From contig CBDFIN010000010.1 of assembly GCA_965248135.1 (NCBI GenBank), forward strand, positions 177,338 through 241,337: a DNA stretch of 64,000 nt, given 5' to 3'. The DNA comes from SZUA-100 sp965248135. GTDB lineage: Bacteria; Pseudomonadota; Alphaproteobacteria; Rhizobiales; Rhizobiaceae. Positions 26,067-34,678 of the stretch are shown in pieces (the stretch's first letter is position 1; each line of letters opens with the position of its first letter). Made by a program: the position numbers and the translations under genes. Under the pieces are notes generated by a model, which did no database searches, was not told the DNA's origin, and was given only the letters and a program-made list of their open reading frames with translations.

Positions 26067-28496
26067 TCAATGTGCTACTTGTGCAGCTGATTCTTCTGCC
26101 TTTGCAACCAGTGCTGCCGCATCAGCCGCTTCCTCATTCCACTCGATGGCCTCAGGCAGCGACAACAGCGCATGTGGCAACACTTCGTCCAAATGGCTCA
26201 CCGGCACGATTTCAAGCGCGTTCTTCACATTATCCGGAATTTCCGCCAGATCTTTGGCGTTTTCCTCTGGAATAAGCACTTTCTTGATGCCACCGCGCAG
26301 GGCAGCCAACAGCTTTTCTTTCAAGCCGCCGATAGGCAGCACCCGGCCACGCAGGGTGATCTCGCCTGTCATCGCGACACTGCGATGCACCGGAATACCG
26401 GTGATAATCGAGACAATAGCGGTGGCCATGGCGGTGCCGGCGGAAGGCCCGTCTTTTGGCGTCGCCCCCTCCGGCACATGAACGTGGATATCGCGCTTGT
26501 CGAACATTGGCGGCTCAACCCCAAAGTCTATCGAACGCGAACGCACATAGCTCGCTGCGGCTGAAATCGATTCCTTCATCACATCACGCAGATTACCAGT
26601 AACGGTCATTTTGCCCTTACCAGGCATCATCACACCCTCAATGGTCAACAATTCACCACCTGCCTCGGTCCAGGCAAGACCAGTAACCACGCCGACCTGA
26701 TCGATGTTCTCCGCCTCGCCATAGCGGAAGCGTTGTACACCGAGAAAATCGGAAAGATTGTTTTTCGTCACCTTGATTGATTTGTCACCATCTCGCAAAA
26801 TTCTGGTTACCGCCTTACGGGCCAGTGTGGAAAGTTCACGCTCAAGATTACGGACGCCAGCCTCGCGGGTGTAGAGACGGATGACACTTTGCAGCGCGCC
26901 TTCAGATATCGTCAGTTCTTCTGATTCAAGCGCATGGTTCTCAATGGCTTTGGGAATCAGATGACGACGCGCGATCTCGACTTTTTCGTCCTCAGTGTAG
27001 CCGGCGATACGGATAATCTCCATCCGGTCCATCAACGGTCCCGGAATGTTGAGCGAGTTCGCTGTCGTGACAAACATTACGTTGGACAGATCGTAGTCAA
27101 CCTCCAGATAATGATCGGCAAAGGTCGAATTCTGTTCCGGGTCGAGCACTTCCAGCAACGCCGAAGATGGATCACCACGAAAATCCTGACCCATCTTGTC
27201 AACTTCGTCGAGCAGGAACAGTGGATTAGTCTTCTTGGCCTTTTTCATCGACTGGATAACCTTACCCGGCATTGATCCGATGTAAGTGCGCCGATGACCA
27301 CGAATTTCCGCTTCGTCACGCACACCGCCCAGCGACATGCGCACAAATTCCCGTCCAGTTGCATTGGCGATAGATTTTCCAAGTGAGGTTTTGCCGACCC
27401 CTGGCGGTCCGACAAGGCAAAGAATTGGCCCTTTGAGTTTGCTGGAACGCGATTGCACGGCCAGATACTCGATGATCCGTTCTTTGACCTTTTTAAGTCC
27501 GTAGTGATCAGCATCGAGCACTTTCTCGGCCGCGTTCAGGTCGTTTTTCACCCGTGATTTGCGGCCCCATGGAATACCAAGCAGCCAATCGAGATAATTG
27601 CGGACAACGGTCGCTTCAGCCGACATCGGACTCATCTGTTTCAGCTTTTTGAATTCGGCGTTAGCTTTCTCGCGTGCTTCCTTTGAAAACTTGGTCTTGG
27701 CGATCTTGTCTTCCAGTTCACCCATCTCGTCGCGGCCTTCCTCGCCGTCGCCAAGTTCCTTCTGGATAGCTTTCATCTGCTCATTGAGATAATACTCGCG
27801 CTGGGTTTTCTCCATCTGCCGTTTGACCCGTCCGCGAATGCGCTTTTCGACCTGGAGAACAGAAATTTCGCTCTCCATAATACCGAGCACGCGCTCAAGT
27901 CGATCATTCACCGATACAATAGATAAGATTTCCTGCTTTTCAGGAATCTTTACCGCCAGATGAGATGCAACAGTGTCAGCAAGTTTCGAGTAATCATCGA
28001 TTTGGGTCACCGAACTGACGACTTCAGGCGAAACCTTTTTGTTCAGTTTCACGTAGTTTTCAAATTCTGCGATAACCGATCGCGAAAGAGCCTCAACTTC
28101 GACAGTGTCATCCTCCGATTTCGGAATGATTGTCGCAACTGCTTCGTGATAATGTGGATGATCAAGAAACCGCTGAATTTGAGCCCTTTCCGATCCTTCC
28201 ACCAAAACTTTCACCGTACCATCCGGCAATTTCAGCAATTGCAGCACGGTTGCGATGGTGCCGACATCGTAGATCGTCGCCGGCTCCGGGTCGTCATCAG
28301 TGGCATTCTTTTGGGTCGCCAGCAGAATTTGCTTGTCAGCACCCATTACTTCTTCAAGCGCCAGAATGGATTTTTCACGGCCGACAAAAAGCGGCACGAT
28401 CATATGGGGAAAGACAACGATATCGCGAAGCGGTAATACTGGATACCGTCCTTCCGATTCTTTGAGTGAAATGTCATGCATTTCGTCATTTGACAT
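26067..28496 (-). CDS. lon: ATP-dependent protease Lon
   Basis: 809 residues, full length. The N-terminal substrate domain begins YPVLPLRDIVVFPHMIVPLFVGR; the AAA+ module has Walker A GPPGVGKTSLGKSIA and Walker B FLLDEVDKM; the protease domain has the catalytic Ser685 in PKDGPSAGTA and Lys728 in GGLKEKLLAA. Lon degrades misfolded and regulatory proteins; in alphaproteobacteria these include the CcrM methylase and DnaA. The cluster clpP, clpX, lon, hupB runs leftward. Confidence 0.98.
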   Translation of the reverse strand: MSNDEMHDISLKESEGRYPVLPLRDIVVFPHMIVPLFVGREKSILALEEVMGADKQILLATQKNATDDDPEPATIYDVGTIATVLQLLKLPDGTVKVLVEGSERAQIQRFLDHPHYHEAVATIIPKSEDDTVEVEALSRSVIAEFENYVKLNKKVSPEVVSSVTQIDDYSKLADTVASHLAVKIPEKQEILSIVSVNDRLERVLGIMESEISVLQVEKRIRGRVKRQMEKTQREYYLNEQMKAIQKELGDGEEGRDEMGELEDKIAKTKFSKEAREKANAEFKKLKQMSPMSAEATVVRNYLDWLLGIPWGRKSRVKNDLNAAEKVLDADHYGLKKVKERIIEYLAVQSRSSKLKGPILCLVGPPGVGKTSLGKSIANATGREFVRMSLGGVRDEAEIRGHRRTYIGSMPGKVIQSMKKAKKTNPLFLLDEVDKMGQDFRGDPSSALLEVLDPEQNSTFADHYLEVDYDLSNVMFVTTANSLNIPGPLMDRMEIIRIAGYTEDEKVEIARRHLIPKAIENHALESEELTISEGALQSVIRLYTREAGVRNLERELSTLARKAVTRILRDGDKSIKVTKNNLSDFLGVQRFRYGEAENIDQVGVVTGLAWTEAGGELLTIEGVMMPGKGKMTVTGNLRDVMKESISAAASYVRSRSIDFGVEPPMFDKRDIHVHVPEGATPKDGPSAGTAMATAIVSIITGIPVHRSVAMTGEITLRGRVLPIGGLKEKLLAALRGGIKKVLIPEENAKDLAEIPDNVKNALEIVPVSHLDEVLPHALLSLPEAIEWNEEAADAAALVAKAEESAAQVAH

Positions 28497-28830
28497 TTTT
28501 TCTTCCTCTCGATTGCCGGCGTATGATCATCGGCAAATGTTTTCATAGCACCACTAAACTGGACACCTGCTATAAATTCTCACGCGCAAAGGTCAGCATT
28601 CTTACCGACCAAATCGAATCTACGTTAGATTAACAGGCAGTTGCCACCTATGTGGGAAAAAAAGGTCGCAGGTTCAAGAGTGTGATTCACGCCAGTTAGC
28701 GCACTGTTGCCTGATTGTCGGAATCACAATGGTGATTGCTGTCACACCGACCCAAGCCAACTTCCAGCGCTCGACCACACACCGCACCCACATGGCGTCC
28801 GGCAATATTCAAATTTTTCGACGAAAGCGA
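28497..28830. promoter_or_regulatory. intergenic region between clpX and lon
   Basis: 334 bp without a gene. It should contain the lon promoter for leftward transcription. A small stem at the clpX stop (GAAAGCG, six bases, CGCTTTC, 28823-28842) has no T tract. I see no clear sigma-32 or housekeeping promoter. Confidence 0.3.
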
Positions 28831-30102
28831 TCAGGCGCTTTCTGCACCCCGGCTTTCTTCCTTGTCGGCATAAATATAAAGCGGACGGGCATTTCCGACC
28901 ACGACTTCTTCGGAAATCACCACTTCCTGCACACCCTCGAGACCTGGTAAATCAAACATTGTGTCGAGCAGAATTGATTCCAGAATAGAACGCAATCCCC
29001 GAGCTCCGGTTTTCCGCTTGATCGCTCTCTTGGCGATGGCTCCTAGCGCATCCTCATGGAAGGAAAGTTCTACATTTTCCATTTCAAAAAGGCGTTGATA
29101 CTGTTTTACCAGGGCATTTTTCGGCTCTGATAAAATTTGCACAAGCGCATCCTGATCAAGGTCTTCAAGCGTCGCCAGTACCGGCACGCGACCGACAAAC
29201 TCTGGAATAAGTCCAAATTTCAGCAGATCTTCCGGCTCGACCTGGCGGAACAATTCGCCTGTTTTGCGGTCTTCCGGCGATTCTACACTGGCGCTAAAGC
29301 CGATCGAGGTTGAACGCCCCCGGTCGGAGATGATCTTGTCGAGACCCGCAAACGCGCCACCACAAATGAACAATATGTTGACCGTATCAACCTGCAAAAA
29401 CTCTTGTTGGGGATGTTTGCGACCCCCTTGAGGTGGCACAGAGGCCACAGTGCCTTCCATAATTTTCAGCAGCGCCTGTTGCACGCCCTCTCCCGAAACA
29501 TCCCGCGTGATCGAAGGATTGTCGGTTTTACGGGTAATCTTGTCGACCTCGTCAATATAGACGATGCCCCTTTGGGCGCGTTCGACATTGTAGTCGGCCG
29601 ATTGCAGCAGCTTAAGGATGATGTTTTCAACATCCTCGCCCACATAGCCGGCTTCCGTCAAGGTGGTTGCATCTGCCATGGTGAAAGGAACATCGAGAAT
29701 GCGCGCCAAAGTCTGGGCCAAAAGGGTCTTGCCGCAGCCGGTCGGCCCCATCAACATGATGTTCGACTTGGAAAGTTCGACTTCGGAGTTTTTGGTCGCA
29801 TGGTTCAAGCGTTTGTAATGATTGTGTACGGCGACAGACAACACCCGTTTGGCGTGATCCTGGCCAATCACATAATCATCAAGCACTTCATGTATTTCGC
29901 GCGGTGTCGGAATGCCATCCTGGCTCTTTACCATCGAGGATTTGTTTTCCTCGCGAATGATATCCATACATAATTCAACGCATTCGTCGCAAATAAAAAC
30001 CGTTGGTCCGGCAATCAGCTTGCGAACCTCATGCTGGCTCTTGCCACAAAACGAACAGTAAAGGGTGTTCTTTGAATCACCACCATTAGTAACTTTGCTC
30101 AT
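28831..30102 (-). CDS. clpX: ATP-dependent unfoldase ClpX
   Basis: 423 residues, full length. The N-terminal zinc-binding domain has C16, C19, C38 and C41; Walker A is GPTGCGKT (119-126), Walker B VYIDEVDKI, sensor and pore segments follow, and the ClpP-contacting loop region contains ISDRGRSTSIGF. ClpX unfolds tagged substrates and feeds them to ClpP; in alphaproteobacteria it drives CtrA turnover, so its link with CckA is functional. Confidence 0.98.
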   Translation of the reverse strand: MSKVTNGGDSKNTLYCSFCGKSQHEVRKLIAGPTVFICDECVELCMDIIREENKSSMVKSQDGIPTPREIHEVLDDYVIGQDHAKRVLSVAVHNHYKRLNHATKNSEVELSKSNIMLMGPTGCGKTLLAQTLARILDVPFTMADATTLTEAGYVGEDVENIILKLLQSADYNVERAQRGIVYIDEVDKITRKTDNPSITRDVSGEGVQQALLKIMEGTVASVPPQGGRKHPQQEFLQVDTVNILFICGGAFAGLDKIISDRGRSTSIGFSASVESPEDRKTGELFRQVEPEDLLKFGLIPEFVGRVPVLATLEDLDQDALVQILSEPKNALVKQYQRLFEMENVELSFHEDALGAIAKRAIKRKTGARGLRSILESILLDTMFDLPGLEGVQEVVISEEVVVGNARPLYIYADKEESRGAESA

Positions 30103-30422
30103 ATTAACTATCCTGGCAGATGACCTGCGTCCTTGTTTATCTTATGCCGTTCGTCAGCAATGTCCGACCGAACCCAAACTTCAGCCATTTAACAAAATTA
30201 TGCAAATCCACCATCGATTTCCGTGCCGGCAACTTGCACAATTACGACCAAATCCCGATCATCCCTACCAAATCCTGATACTCAACAGACCCTAGACCGA
30301 GAACACCCAACATTACATTAACATTCCACATAATTGGTCGAAATTCACCGCCAACATCCAAAAAAGGTAAACTCGTCTTCAACGCTGCAATAAAAAATTA
30401 TGGCAACGTTGAAACTTCAAGC
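30103..30422. promoter_or_regulatory. intergenic region between clpP and clpX
   Basis: 320 bp without a gene, AT-richer than the flanks. It probably holds the clpX promoter, but no specific element can be supported. Confidence 0.3.
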
Positions 30423-31058
30423 CTATTCCTCCTGATCCGTATTTTCCATCTCATCCCTGGAATCGATCACGTCATCAATGATGCCGAATTCCTTTGATTC
30501 TTCGGCATTCATGAAATGGTCTCGATCAAGCGTTTCTTCAATCTTTTTCAAAGACTGTCCCGTGTGTTTGACATAAATATCGTTGAGCCGTCGCTTTAAT
30601 TTGATGATATCCTGGGCGTGGCGTTCGATATCCGATGCCTGCCCCTGAAAACCGCCAGAGGGTTGGTGCAACATAACCCTGGCATTTGGCAGGGCAAACC
30701 GCATGTCCTTTTGGCCTGCGGTCAACAAAAGCGAGCCCATGGATGCCGCCTGGCCCATGCAAAGGGTAGCAACCGGCGGTTTGATAAACTGCATGGTGTC
30801 GTAGATTGCCATGCCTGATGTAACCACGCCACCGGGCGAATTTATGTAGAGCGAAATTTCCTTTTTTGGATTTTCGGCTTCCAGAAATAAAAGCTGGGCG
30901 CAAACCAGTGTTGACATGCCGTCTTCAATCGGACCGGTTATGAAAATGATTCTTTCCTTCAATAGTCTGGAAAAAATGTCATATGCTCTTTCGCCCCGGT
31001 TGGTCTGCTCAACCACCATGGGAACGAGGTTCATATGGGTATCTAATGGATCCTTCAT
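30423..31058 (-). CDS. clpP: ATP-dependent Clp protease proteolytic subunit
   Basis: 211 residues from the ATG at 31058; an upstream in-frame ATG at 31088 is less likely. The catalytic Ser106 (GQAASMGSLLL) and His131 (ARVMLHQPSGG) are present, as are the family stretches ERIIFITGPIED and YINSPGGVVTSGMAIYDTMQ. It forms the tetradecameric chamber served by ClpX or ClpA. The trigger factor gene that often precedes clpP is not next to it. Confidence 0.97.
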   Translation of the reverse strand: MKDPLDTHMNLVPMVVEQTNRGERAYDIFSRLLKERIIFITGPIEDGMSTLVCAQLLFLEAENPKKEISLYINSPGGVVTSGMAIYDTMQFIKPPVATLCMGQAASMGSLLLTAGQKDMRFALPNARVMLHQPSGGFQGQASDIERHAQDIIKLKRRLNDIYVKHTGQSLKKIEETLDRDHFMNAEESKEFGIIDDVIDSRDEMENTDQEE

Positions 31059-31270
31059 CGGATGCCTTTCTTTGATTCCACGCCCCAATTGAGCGCATAT
31101 TTTAGCTGGTTCATGGCGAAAACCTTGCCTGCAATTTCCTGCTCAGACCGAATCTGTTGGTACGATAGAAGATAGGTTATGTGAACAACCGGTTAAAGGG
31201 GTGTCAAAACGTCGATTTTTCCAGAATATTTGCCAGCTCGATGCCTCCGACGGCACAATCAACCAGATAA

Positions 31271-31539
31271 TACCAAGGGAAATTAATATTGACCGATATG
31301 ACCGGAGCTTCCATGGGTTTTGGCGAGGCGCGATTGGCGACCCGGTACCACGAGGGTAGATTCAATCGCCAAGCGCAACAACGTCCAAGACCCAAAGGAA
31401 TCCGGCCTTCGGTGATGAAAAATCGGCTGCTGGCATTGTTGCAATCGGCTTTTGGCCAGCCAGACCAGGGCACGTATTGCGCCGCGTCAGCAAACGATTT
31501 TTCTACCATCATATGGGTCAATATTAACTTCCCTTGGTA
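31271..31539. mobile_element. MITE, copy c (269 bp)
   Basis: Inverted ends TACCAAGGGAA and TTCCCTTGGTA, flanked by TAA at 31268-31270 and 31540-31542. Its length equals copy a and the interior is nearly identical to it. It occupies most of the gap between clpP and the hydrolase gene; the rest of that gap shows nothing recognisable. Confidence 0.88.
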
Positions 31540-31685
31540 TAACTCATGGGAACCCATCCTATAGGGTCTGTTGAGTATCAGGATTTAGAATTAGCCAATT
31601 CATGATAGTTTTTCAGCACAGAGCCAAAGAACCAACCGACCGCCCTAATATTTGAGCGCATCAGCAACTTTTTAAGGAGATATTT

Positions 31686-32252
31686 TTGAAAGCTTCACAA
31701 GCGGTAATTCTCATCGTTCCCGGCTACACCAATTCATCCGATGAACACTGGCAATCGCGCTGGCAACGTAATCTGAAGACCGCAAAACGACTGGAACAGG
31801 ATGATTGGCACAAGCCGGTGGTTGAGGACTGGACAGCCAGTCTCATCAACACCCTGCGGCGCACAGCAGACCCTGTCGTGATGGTTGCTCATTCTCTTGG
31901 TTGCCATGTGGTTGTCCAGAGCATTCAAGATTTCGATGATCTGCTTCGTCACAAGGTACGAGGCGCGCTTATGGTTGCCCCGCCGGATGTTGAAAACCCG
32001 GCCATCAAGCCGAAACATCTGATGACTTTCGGGCCTTACCGGCGCGAGCCTTTGCCCTTTCCCTCGGTTGTGGTTGCCAGCCGCAACGACACTTTTTGCG
32101 ACTATCAAGTAGCCCATGATATGGCCACTTGCTGGGGATCGCTGTTGATCGACGCTGGCAATCAGGGTCATATCAATGCCACCAGTGGTCATGGTCCTTG
32201 GCCCGAAGGGCTGATGGCTTTTTCAAAATTCCTGTCGAAGCTCGACGCTTAA
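31686..32252 (+). CDS. RBBP9/YdeN-family serine hydrolase
   Basis: 188 residues of a compact alpha/beta hydrolase. The nucleophile elbow is VAHSLGCH near residue 67, the acid is in ASRNDTFCDYQVA, and the catalytic His is in GNQGHINATSGHGPWPEG, an ending typical of this family. The start ILIVPGYTNSSDEHWQSRW is also characteristic. Substrates of bacterial members are poorly known. A purine-rich AAGGAG lies just before the TTG at 31686, the first codon. Confidence 0.85.
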   Translation: MKASQAVILIVPGYTNSSDEHWQSRWQRNLKTAKRLEQDDWHKPVVEDWTASLINTLRRTADPVVMVAHSLGCHVVVQSIQDFDDLLRHKVRGALMVAPPDVENPAIKPKHLMTFGPYRREPLPFPSVVVASRNDTFCDYQVAHDMATCWGSLLIDAGNQGHINATSGHGPWPEGLMAFSKFLSKLDA

Positions 32253-32274
32253 CCTGGGAATAAACAGCTTGCGA

Positions 32275-32444
32275 CTAGTGGAATGAATTTGACATTTGGT
32301 ACCCACTTGCAGCACCCATATTTGCAAATGTTGGAATCAAAAGAACCACTAGCAAGGTATTGAATCTAGTGGAATTTTTGAATTTGACATTTGAAAATGA
32401 ATGAAGCTGCAAGCGGGTACCAAATGTCAAATTCATTCCACTAG
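32275..32444 (+). repeat. hybrid B/A palindrome (32275-32352) and palindrome B (32366-32444)
   Basis: The first unit starts as a reversed B (CTAGTGGAATGAATTTGACA) and, after the shared TTGCAGC, continues as the right half of A (TTTGCAAATGTTGG, then AGAACCACTAG). The two halves therefore no longer pair internally. The spacer CAAGGTATTGAAT follows, then a normal B. It is the only hybrid in the window. Confidence 0.88.
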
Positions 32445-32475
32445 TACACCCTGGCAGGAATAATTACCCTCATAT

Positions 32476-32580
32476 TTAGGCAGCCAATGGTTTTCCTTGA
32501 TAGGTCCATGAAAATGGCTTTGCCATGGGTTCATTGAAATATGCGATGAAGGCATCGAGGTTGGGCGTGATCGCGTGGCC
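32476..32580 (-). pseudogene. IS630-family transposase, C-terminal fragment
   Basis: The minus strand encodes GHAITPNLDAFIAYFNEPMA, then KPFSWTYQGKPLAA and stop, which matches the very end of IS630-type (Tc1/mariner-like) DDE transposases. The upstream part is missing. It lies 31 bp from palindrome B. Confidence 0.65.
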
Positions 32581-32645
32581 CGTTTAATGCGGGCGAATGG
32601 TTTGTTTCCATTACGAAAACAGCGTTTTTAAAAAAACCACAGACA

Positions 32646-33157
32646 GTGATCATGACAAGGCAATTACTCCAAACCTTTACGATCAGGATTTTACAGGCAC
32701 CCGGGCCGAACCAGAAATGGGTGGCCGATATCAGCTATATCTGGACCCTTGAGGGCTGGATTTATCCGGCTTGCATTATTGATCTTTATTCGCACCGTTT
32801 GGTCGGTTGGGCAGTCGACAAGCGCATGAAAAAGGATTTGCCGCTGGGGGCTTTGAAACAGGCCATCATCCTGCATCAGCCAGCCGAAGGGATCATCCAT
32901 CATTGCGATCGTGGTAGCCAATATTGTTCTAACGCCTGTCAAAAACTGCTGCAAAAACATGGTTTCCAGGTTTCCATGAGTGGCAAAGGCAACTGCCATG
33001 ATAATGCCGCGATGGAAAGTTTTTTTTAACCATCAAGGCGGAACTCATCTGGAGAACAATATTCATGACACGCAACCAGCCAAAACGAGAAATCACCAGC
33101 TATATTGACGGGTTTTACAATCCAGCCAGGCGACATTCGACCACGGCAATCGCTTGA
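32646..33157 (+). pseudogene. IS3-family transposase OrfB remnant
   Basis: GPNQKWVADISYIWTLEGWIYPACIIDLYSHRLVGWAVD, GIIHHCDRGSQYCS and GNCHDNAAMESFF are the DDE catalytic core of IS3 OrfB. A frameshift at a run of eight T (33019-33026) ends the frame; one more T would continue it as LTIKAELIWRTIF and on to SYIDGFYNPARRHST. The true C-terminus is replaced by the left inverted-repeat copy starting at 33142. The N-terminus is also missing. Confidence 0.75.
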
Positions 33158-33434
33158 AAGCGATTTGCACGTATTTTGTTAGTTTGCTCCGCTGCGGGCG
33201 CTTCTTTGCGGCGCTTTTTGCGCCTCAATCACCGTCCTCACATGAGCAATGCTCAGGGCTGACCCGAATTCCCGAGATTTTTCTTTGAAAAAATCCCTCC
33301 ATTCGGGCGCCATGCGGATAAACTTTCTTTCAAGCGATCGCCGTGCGACATTCAGCTTTGGGATTTACAAGTCCTGTCAAACTTGAAAGGATCGCTGCAT
33401 AAAAAGAAAAAGACGTCGCCACTTTTTCCGCTAC
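33142..33434 (-). repeat. long inverted repeat, left copy (293 bp)
   Basis: Reverse complement of 44711-45020 at roughly 95% identity by eye. It runs from CACGGCAATCGCTTGAAAG to the CTAC of TTTTTCCGCTAC. It contains an internal inverted repeat (AATCGCTTGAAAG near 33148 and CTTTCAAGCGAT near 33343), so part of it may itself be a small mobile element. It joins the IS3 remnant on its left side. Confidence 0.88.
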
Positions 33435-33720
33435 GGTCCAGTCAACCACGGAAAAGCTGACATCGCGTTGCAACAAAGCCGTTCAATTTACGCCACCAAT
33501 CCGACGAGCATTGTGTGCCAGTTGCTGCCACAACTGCTTTCGAGATAGACGGTAAGAACGAGGAGAATACGGTTCCTAAATGCAGCTTTTTCCATCCGAT
33601 ATGCGATTCGAACTCGGCGGGTATATCTGCCAGACAACCAACACTTTCTTGGCAAAATTACTAATAAATAGTACGGATGTTGATACTATCTATCAATACA
33701 ATTGATCGCGCCTATTTCCG

Positions 33721-34383
33721 TTAGTCTTGCGATTTACTGCCTTGGCTGGTGGTCGTGTCGAAACTGCCGGGAAAAAGCGCTGAAACAAACCTAAAAACGA
33801 TGCGTTTGGCGGTATCGCGATTAAATGCATCCTGGTGCAGAAGGTAGTCGGCCCACATGCCTTCCAGCATCGCGATGGTACCATGGGCTGCATCGCGTGC
33901 TAACACATCTGGTTCTTCGCGGCCTTCTGCAAGTTCGCGAAATGCTTCAGTAAACATTTTTCTCAGGACCTCATCCCTGGTGTCGGAATACTTGGCAAAT
34001 GAATTGTGCGAACGAGCTTCGCCGCGAAATGCGAACCACGCGTTAACAGTTTTGGGATTTAGTATCTTTTCGCCAAGATCGGACGAGATCAACGCTCGCA
34101 ACCTGTCATAAGCACTCGTGCCTGCAGACAGTAAATTGATTTCTAACTGAGCGAAATATACTTCACTCCAATGACTGGCTGCTTCGACCAGTAAATGTTC
34201 CTTGCTGTCGAAATGCAGATGGATCATCCCCCGCGACAAATTTGCCCTGGTAACAATCCTGGTTATTGACGTACCTGCGATGCCGAATTCCGACACGGTT
34301 TCGATGGTTGCGTCAACCAGCTCTTGGCGGTGACGCTTTTTTTTAATCTGATTTCCCGAAATAACCGTCACTCCATATTTCAT
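33721..34383 (-). CDS. TetR-family repressor, BetI-like
   Basis: 220 residues. The N-terminal helix-turn-helix (RQELVDATIETVSEFGIAGTSITRIVTRANLSRGMIHLHFDSKEHLL) is typical TetR, and WFAFRGEARSHNSFAKYSDTRDEVLR resembles BetI (W.AFW.EA). BetI controls choline and betaine genes, which fits the methylated-amine genes next door. It is divergent from the binding-protein gene, with an inverted-repeat operator candidate between them. No ligand can be named from sequence alone. Confidence 0.83.
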   Translation of the reverse strand: MKYGVTVISGNQIKKKRHRQELVDATIETVSEFGIAGTSITRIVTRANLSRGMIHLHFDSKEHLLVEAASHWSEVYFAQLEINLLSAGTSAYDRLRALISSDLGEKILNPKTVNAWFAFRGEARSHNSFAKYSDTRDEVLRKMFTEAFRELAEGREEPDVLARDAAHGTIAMLEGMWADYLLHQDAFNRDTAKRIVFRFVSALFPGSFDTTTSQGSKSQD

Positions 34384-34488
34384 GAAATTTTGTAAATTAT
34401 TATCGAACTTGTATCTGAAATGCCAACATCGACGTAAGAAAATTACTCACGGGTTTACCGACGGAACGTTTATCATGCCAGTCGGGTA

Positions 34489-34539
34489 TTGACACCACAA
34501 TAGCTTTCAGCATACCGTGAAATGGACGATTGTCCATTT
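34489..34539 (+). promoter_or_regulatory. candidate promoter and TetR-type operator
   Basis: AAATGGAC, four bases, GTCCATTT (34520-34539) is a perfect 8-bp inverted repeat of the size bound by TetR-family dimers. TTGACA at 34489-34494 may be a -35 box, with a weak -10 (CATACC) 16 bases later; the operator would then cover the transcription start. It lies upstream of the binding-protein gene and the divergent regulator. Confidence 0.5.
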
Positions 34540-34678
34540 ATTAGAATAATTCACCGCACGCGGTTATTTGCTTGCAAAACCACAACATTTCGCGGGAAAA
34601 TATCGGGTGGTTGGATAGCCAATGCTAGATATTCGAAGTGACAACATACAGTCGCTAATTCAAAAGGGAGAAAACACC

